From NCBI RefSeq assembly GCF_014207445.1, contig NZ_JACHEM010000017.1, positions 1 to 64,000 of the forward strand: a DNA stretch of 64,000 nt, in the 5' to 3' direction. Positions 59,998 through 64,000 of this stretch are shown piece by piece. Below the pieces are notes generated by a model. That model saw only the letters and a list, made by a program, of their open reading frames with translations. It was not told the DNA's origin and ran no database searches. How positions within the stretch are numbered: the first letter of the stretch is position 1; the number at the start of each line of letters is the position of its first letter. Origin of the DNA: Streptomyces candidus (lineage in GTDB: Bacteria > Actinomycetota > Actinomycetes > Streptomycetales > Streptomycetaceae). The position numbers and the translations under genes were made by a program.

Positions 59998-60837
59998 GTG
60001 TTCACCGACTGGACCGAAGCACTCGAAGCCGAGTCGCTGCCCCTGGAACCGACCCCGGCACAGGAACTCGCCGCCGCGGCCCGGGTCACCGCCCGCAGCT
60101 CCCGCGACAAGAACGACCTCGGACTGCTCCTGGACGTCCTCGCTCTACCCACCGACCCAGACACCCTCACCGCCCTGCTCCCCCTCCTCCCGGAAACCGG
60201 AGACGCACCCACCATGACGCACACTCCCGCCGCCCCGGCCCTGTCCGCGCACGAGGCCATGGCAATCTCCATGCACCACAACGGCGACAGCCAGCAGACC
60301 ATCCGCGAGGCCACCGGCCTGAGCGAGACCGAACTCAGCGACCTCATCGCCGACCAGGCCCTCGGACTGCCACGCACGGCCGCCACCGCCCCGACCATCG
60401 ACGTCCCCGTCATCTCGCTGCCCCTCTCCAACGAGGTGCAGCAGCTACTCGACTGGGCGACCGCGCACCCGGCCGCCTCGGTCCGCAGCCGCGCCGCCCG
60501 CATCACCGCCGACCTCTCCGAGCTCTCCGAGCGCCGCGGCAGCGAGGCCGCGCAGCGCGAGGCCGAAGAGAAAGTCGCCAAGGCCAAGGCCGAACTCGAA
60601 CGCGCGCAGGAGGAACTGCGCACCGTGAAGGCCGGCACCCGCACGACGGCGGCCGCGACCGCGCCCACCCCGATCCGTACGGGCCTGGGCAGCGGCCGCA
60701 CCCGCGAGGAACTCGCCGCCATCAGGACGTGGGCGCGGGCCAATGGCCACCAGGTCGCCGACGCGGGCATGGTGCCCAAGCGGGTGCTGGAGGCGTACGA
60801 CGCCGCGCACCAGGCGCCGGTCCGGAAGGCCGGCTGA
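59998..60837 (+). CDS. Protein with Lsr2-like C-terminal domain
   Basis: 279 residues from GTG 59998. The N-terminal two thirds are helical (DKNDLGLLLDVLALPTDPDT, a coiled coil around AEEKVAKAKAELERAQEEL). The last 40 residues resemble the Lsr2 DNA-binding domain: REELAAIRTWARANGHQVAD then PKRVLEAYDAAH. The RGR loop that enters the minor groove in Lsr2 reads AGM here, so DNA preference may differ. A nucleoid-type regulator of the element is possible. Confidence 0.72.
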   Translation: MFTDWTEALEAESLPLEPTPAQELAAAARVTARSSRDKNDLGLLLDVLALPTDPDTLTALLPLLPETGDAPTMTHTPAAPALSAHEAMAISMHHNGDSQQTIREATGLSETELSDLIADQALGLPRTAATAPTIDVPVISLPLSNEVQQLLDWATAHPAASVRSRAARITADLSELSERRGSEAAQREAEEKVAKAKAELERAQEELRTVKAGTRTTAAATAPTPIRTGLGSGRTREELAAIRTWARANGHQVADAGMVPKRVLEAYDAAHQAPVRKAG

Positions 60838-60840
60838 CCC

Positions 60841-61320
60841 ATGGCCGACGCGATAGCCCTGGACGGCTTTCTGTACGAAGAGACCATGCCCGGCGACGTG
60901 CACGAGTCGACGGCGCGGTTCCGGGTCATCGTCTCCCCGACGGACGAGCGGACGGACGAAATGATCCTGCCGTGCAGCGTCGCCGACCCCGCGCTGGCAC
61001 ATACCGTCATCCACGACCTGGTCCCCGGCGACAAGCTCCGCGTCACCGGCTGCCTGCGGCTCCCCCGCACCCCGGGCGAGCCGATGCAGTTCGTCGTCAA
61101 CGCGCTGACGGTCCTGCAGACAGCCCTCCAGCTCACCGATGGTGCCTACGAATCGGTACTTGAACGGTGCGGCACCTACCTGCACTACATCGACGGCGAT
61201 ACCGGCCAGGTGCAGGTGTGGACCGAGCACGGCAGTTGGGTCGGCTGGGCAGAGCAGCCCGATGAACTGGCCGCCCTGGTCGCCGCGTTCGAGCACGGCC
61301 AAGCCCCTGGCGGCGAGTGA
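60841..61320 (+). CDS. Hypothetical protein with possible OB-fold
   Basis: 159 residues from ATG three bases after the previous stop. Residues 1-95 alternate strands like an OB-fold (IALDGFLYEETMPG, TARFRVIVSPTDER, LVPGDKLRVTGCLRL, PMQFVVNALTVL), reminiscent of single-strand-binding-type proteins. The rest is acidic. The fold call is tentative. Confidence 0.6.
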   Translation: MADAIALDGFLYEETMPGDVHESTARFRVIVSPTDERTDEMILPCSVADPALAHTVIHDLVPGDKLRVTGCLRLPRTPGEPMQFVVNALTVLQTALQLTDGAYESVLERCGTYLHYIDGDTGQVQVWTEHGSWVGWAEQPDELAALVAAFEHGQAPGGE

Positions 61321-61327
61321 CACCGCC

Positions 61328-62044
61328 GTGCCCATCCGTCCCGAGAACCTCCACCGGTACCCGCGCGACTGGCCCCAGATCAGTGCCCGGATCCGGTTCC
61401 AGCGGGCGGGCGGCCGTTGCGAGTGCACGGGCCACTGCGGCCTGACGCACCCCGGCGGCCGCTGCCCCGCTGTCCACGACCAGATCCACCCCGACACCGG
61501 CTCCGTGGTCTGCCTCACCACCGCCCACCTCAACCACACCCCAGAAGACGTGCGAGACGAGAACCTGCTCGCCGCCTGCCAGCTCTGCCACCTGCGGATC
61601 GACCACGGACACCACCGGGTCACCCGCTCCCTCACCCTCGCCGCCCGCGCGGCCGCCGCCGGACAGCTCGGACTCCTCCCCGAGACCACGCTCACCCGCA
61701 CAGAGCCACCCACCCCACCGCGCCCCACCCGGGACCGCGCCCCCGCGGCCGCGCTCCACCAGTTGCCCTTCCCCGAACCCGAACAGGAGACGACACCCAT
61801 GGCCCGCATCAGCGTGAAGATCACCCCGCTCCACCCGGACGGCACCGAATGCACCCACGCCGTCCGGCCCTCCGGCAAACCCCGCGACGCCGACTCCGGT
61901 TGCGCCGGGCGCCGCAACTACGCCGTGGTGTGCAACGCCTGCGGCCCGGTCGGCGAACCGCACGGCCTGCGCGTCCTGGCCGAACCGGCGCAGAGCGCGC
62001 ACCGCGACCACCACAAGGCCGCCCTCGCCCCGGCCTCCCGCTGA
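61328..62044 (+). CDS. HNH-type protein with appended domain
   Basis: 238 residues from GTG. Residues 1-110 are HNH-like: PQISARIRFQRAGGRCECTG, HLNHTPEDVRDENLLAACQLCHLRIDH would be the His-Asn-Asp/Cys centre (shown here as HLNHTPED and CQLCHLRIDHGHH). After a Pro/Arg linker an ATG at 61800 with GGAG upstream opens the last 81 residues (MARISVKITPLHPDGTECTH), which have their own Cys/His pattern. Either a fusion or an internal second start gives two products. Confidence 0.7.
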   Translation: MPIRPENLHRYPRDWPQISARIRFQRAGGRCECTGHCGLTHPGGRCPAVHDQIHPDTGSVVCLTTAHLNHTPEDVRDENLLAACQLCHLRIDHGHHRVTRSLTLAARAAAAGQLGLLPETTLTRTEPPTPPRPTRDRAPAAALHQLPFPEPEQETTPMARISVKITPLHPDGTECTHAVRPSGKPRDADSGCAGRRNYAVVCNACGPVGEPHGLRVLAEPAQSAHRDHHKAALAPASR

Positions 62045-62108
62045 CCCCCACCCGCTCCGGCCGCCGGGACCACCACGGTCCCGGCGGCCCCGTCGAATGG
62101 GAGGGCCG

Positions 62109-62699
62109 ATGCCCACCACCGTCTTCGACCAGTTCACCCGCCGCACCGCCGACGTCACCGCCCAGCTCACCGCCCTCGGCATCCCGCTCACCGCACCGCC
62201 GCTGCCGCCCGCCGCTGACCCCGCCGACCTGTGGGCCAGCAACTACCCCATCCCGGTCGACCGCTCCACCCTCGCCTGGTGCACCGCCGCCCGGATGCTC
62301 GCCGACCACCACCACACCGGCATCGACCGCCAGGTCCTCGCCGCCGACGCCCTGCTGCGCGAGCTCGGAGTCCGCGGCCTCGCCCAGCTCCACTCCGACC
62401 TCCACGCAGGCGCCCCCGTCGACTACCGCTTCACCCGCTGCCCGTACTGCTCCGGCATCGGCGTGGACCCCACCCAGCCGACGTGCGCAGAGGTCGGCTG
62501 CGCGCCGTGGCTCGAGTTCGCCGGCCACGACCACCCGTGCCCGGTCTGCCCCGGCGACTACCAGCCCGAGTGGTTCGCCGAAGAGCGGTTGACCGTCCTC
62601 GATGAGCTGCTCGCCGACGCCATTGAGGAGCGCGAGGAGCGCGCCTCGCTCCGCTACCGGCTCGGGACGCTGCTGCGTCGCCGGGGGATGCGCTCGTGA
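62109..62699 (+). CDS. Zinc-ribbon hypothetical protein
   Basis: 196 residues from ATG. Helical N-terminus (VFDQFTRRTADVTAQLTAL). Two Cys pairs (RCPYCSGIG and PCPVCPGDY) with another CAEVGC between could bind zinc in a treble or DnaJ-like ribbon. C-terminal helix is acidic then basic. Stop overlaps the next GTG. Function unknown. Confidence 0.7.
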   Translation: MPTTVFDQFTRRTADVTAQLTALGIPLTAPPLPPAADPADLWASNYPIPVDRSTLAWCTAARMLADHHHTGIDRQVLAADALLRELGVRGLAQLHSDLHAGAPVDYRFTRCPYCSGIGVDPTQPTCAEVGCAPWLEFAGHDHPCPVCPGDYQPEWFAEERLTVLDELLADAIEEREERASLRYRLGTLLRRRGMRS

Positions 62700-63068
62700 C
62701 GGCCCGCGTCGTCGACGGCAAACCCTGGACCGGGCGCATGCGCACTGCGGCGCTCCGGCAGGGCCTGGTCCGGCCTGCCGAGTTCTCCACGTGGGCCGGT
62801 GCCCGCCGGTACCACGAGCGGCACAGGCGGGACCGCCAGGTGCTGGAGAAGCTTCCATGGGGGCGGCCGTTGCCGAGCGGCGAGCATGGCCCGGAAACAG
62901 GCCGCTGCGAGCGCCGCAGCGTGTGCACTGCGGCATCGAAAATCAGGGTGGTGCTCGTACGTGCTGCTGCGCCCGCGGGTGCTGCTGATTGTTACTCAGA
63001 CTGGCCTGAGTCGAAGCGCGTTCAACCTGCGTTAGATGGGTTGGATTGGGCTGCGGTTGCTCACACCT
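62696..63068 (+). CDS. Hypothetical protein, C-terminus probably displaced
   Basis: 124 residues from an overlapping GTG. The first 60 residues look normal for this region (TARVVDGKPWTGRMRTAALR, FSTWAGARRYHERHRRDRQV). From about nucleotide 62890 codon bias weakens and the composition becomes less GC-rich. The natural end was probably lost and the frame now runs into foreign sequence, marking a junction at the right edge of the transfer region. Confidence 0.5.
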
Positions 63069-63183
63069 AAGGTGATGATTGCCATGCCATGCACTCCAGC
63101 GATCGCCAGCCCAACTAAGCGAAGATGACCCCACTCTGATGACATCGGTGGTCATCCACCCGTATCGATTTGCTGGGGGAATC

Positions 63184-63792
63184 TTGAAGATACGTAAGGT
63201 CACGCGTTCGTTGTCGCGGGCAGCCGCAGCCGGTTCGCTCCTGAGCGCGGGGTTGCTGCTGGGGGCACCTGTGGCTACTGCAGCGCAGCTCTCCGACGCG
63301 CAGTCCGTCCCGACGGTCAATATTCCTCGTGATGACGATCTTCCGGCTGACGCATTCTTCCAGGACGCGCCCCTTGACGGTTCGGTGCCCGAAAGTCAGG
63401 ATGCGAGGCTGGCTCCAGCCGCTGTCGCCGGTGGCAACAACAAGTGGGGGTGCGGTGCCACCGTCGGCAGTCCGCACCCCTCTGGCGGAGCGGTGAAGGT
63501 GCACGGGACCATCAAGTGCAAGGCCGCGGTTCCCAGTGGCAAGGTGAGCAATGTGCAACTGTGGCGAAGCCGGTGGTGGGGCTGGGAGAAGGTCGGTCCG
63601 GCCAAGAGCTACAGCAACACCAACGCCAAGTACATCGATGCTTCCACCACCTACAAGCCGGGAAGTAAGGAGTGCCACTACTACCGTGGGACCGCTACCT
63701 TCACTATCACCGGCGTTTCGCCGAACGAGGTCTTCAACTACGACCAGCACTACCTGAAGGGGAAGAAGGAGCCGTGCGGAGTGAACTGGTGA
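63184..63792 (+). CDS. Secreted hypothetical protein with four cysteines
   Basis: 202 residues from TTG with GGGGGA. Signal peptide at residues 1-34 (basic start then AGSLLSAGLLLGAPVATAA). The mature part has four Cys (KWGCGATVG, TIKCKAAVP, SKECHYY, KEPCGVNW), fitting two disulfides, in a beta-rich domain similar in feel to small secreted Streptomyces proteins. Not part of the transfer operon. Role unknown. Confidence 0.7.
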   Translation: MKIRKVTRSLSRAAAAGSLLSAGLLLGAPVATAAQLSDAQSVPTVNIPRDDDLPADAFFQDAPLDGSVPESQDARLAPAAVAGGNNKWGCGATVGSPHPSGGAVKVHGTIKCKAAVPSGKVSNVQLWRSRWWGWEKVGPAKSYSNTNAKYIDASTTYKPGSKECHYYRGTATFTITGVSPNEVFNYDQHYLKGKKEPCGVNW

Positions 63793-63823
63793 CCCTTCCG
63801 CCAAACGGGAACAAGGCGGGGCG

Positions 63824-64000
63824 TTGACTACGCTCTTCCACTGGCGAAAGTCGGGGTGGCTCGATGACATCGGGGACCCCGACTTCTCCGCCTACGTCCA
63901 CGTAGCCGACAGATCGGCCGGTACAGCGCCCTTCTCGCTCCACACGCGACCCAGGAGTGCGGTCTGGGCGGCCCTCCTCTCCGATCTCGGTGGCCCCTGG
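63824..64000 (+). CDS. Partial gene running off the window
   Basis: TTG with GGCGGGG upstream opens a frame that stays open to the last base. It begins LTTLFHWRKSGWLDDIGDPD and is soluble so far. Thirty-one bp after the secreted protein gene. Too short to identify. Confidence 0.5.
   Translation, partial: MTTLFHWRKSGWLDDIGDPDFSAYVHVADRSAGTAPFSLHTRPRSAVWAALLSDLGGPW

Noticed and set aside
1-64000. CRISPR arrays, tRNA or rRNA genes, integrase, insertion sequences
   Set aside because: Looked for regularly spaced repeats, tRNA-like cloverleafs, tyrosine or serine recombinase motifs and DDE transposases; none was seen. The GTAC repeats at 43 kb are irregular and coding.

Overview
The window is high-GC actinobacterial DNA. 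The evidence points to Streptomyces or a close relative: GTG, ATG and TTG starts behind GGAGG-type ribosome binding sites, G/C-biased third codon positions, WhiB-like proteins, a SARP regulator, a DUF5999 protein, an Lsr2-like C-terminal domain and Streptomyces-type conjugation genes. A plasmid-style replication module (about 26.5-33 kb) stands next to a KorSA-like GntR repressor and a long transfer region (about 38.7-63 kb). I see no integrase, excisionase or tRNA attachment site, so a large (possibly linear) conjugative plasmid fits better than an integrative element; this is an inference.

Layout. 0-5 kb: a double-domain zeta-toxin-like kinase and a STAND-type NTPase. 5-10.2 kb: an Rhs/YD-repeat gene read leftward, followed by an array of Rhs tip cassettes; each is followed by a different small two-helix membrane protein (candidate immunity) and usually a strong hairpin. 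10.7-14.2 kb: a LexA-like repressor lacking its cleavage residues, a VapBC-like pair, and an SOS-box-preceded Y-family polymerase-like protein lacking catalytic carboxylates, coupled to a 72-residue protein. 14.2-17.3 kb: a SARP regulator divergent from an alpha/beta hydrolase. 17.3-26.4 kb: accessory genes (membrane-anchored Mrr-like nuclease, secreted metalloprotease, ECF-type sigma factor with a coupled partner, and hypotheticals). 26.4-33 kb: the leftward replication module of candidate initiator, DciA-like protein, a 215-residue unknown, a second DciA-like protein and a DnaB-like protein with an altered Walker A. 34.4-38.4 kb: a leftward cluster of two XRE regulators and separate RibD-like reductase and deaminase genes, then the GntR repressor with clustered candidate operators. 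38.7-63 kb: rightward transfer region with an FtsK/TraB-type DNA translocase, many membrane and coiled-coil proteins, two WhiB-like proteins, a Pycsar-effector-type (PycTM) membrane protein, a GGDEF protein, ASCH, Lsr2-like and HNH proteins. The right end carries a secreted cysteine-containing protein and the start of another gene.

How it fits together. The GntR repressor probably controls itself and the rightward transfer promoter. In the transfer region many genes are separated by perfect GC-rich hairpins, so expression is probably punctuated. Three intergenic spaces share an 71-84-nt element whose inner stem shows compensatory change; it is the best candidate here for an undescribed RNA or DNA element. 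The replication module looks like an accessory replisome with its own helicase and two helicase-operator-like proteins.
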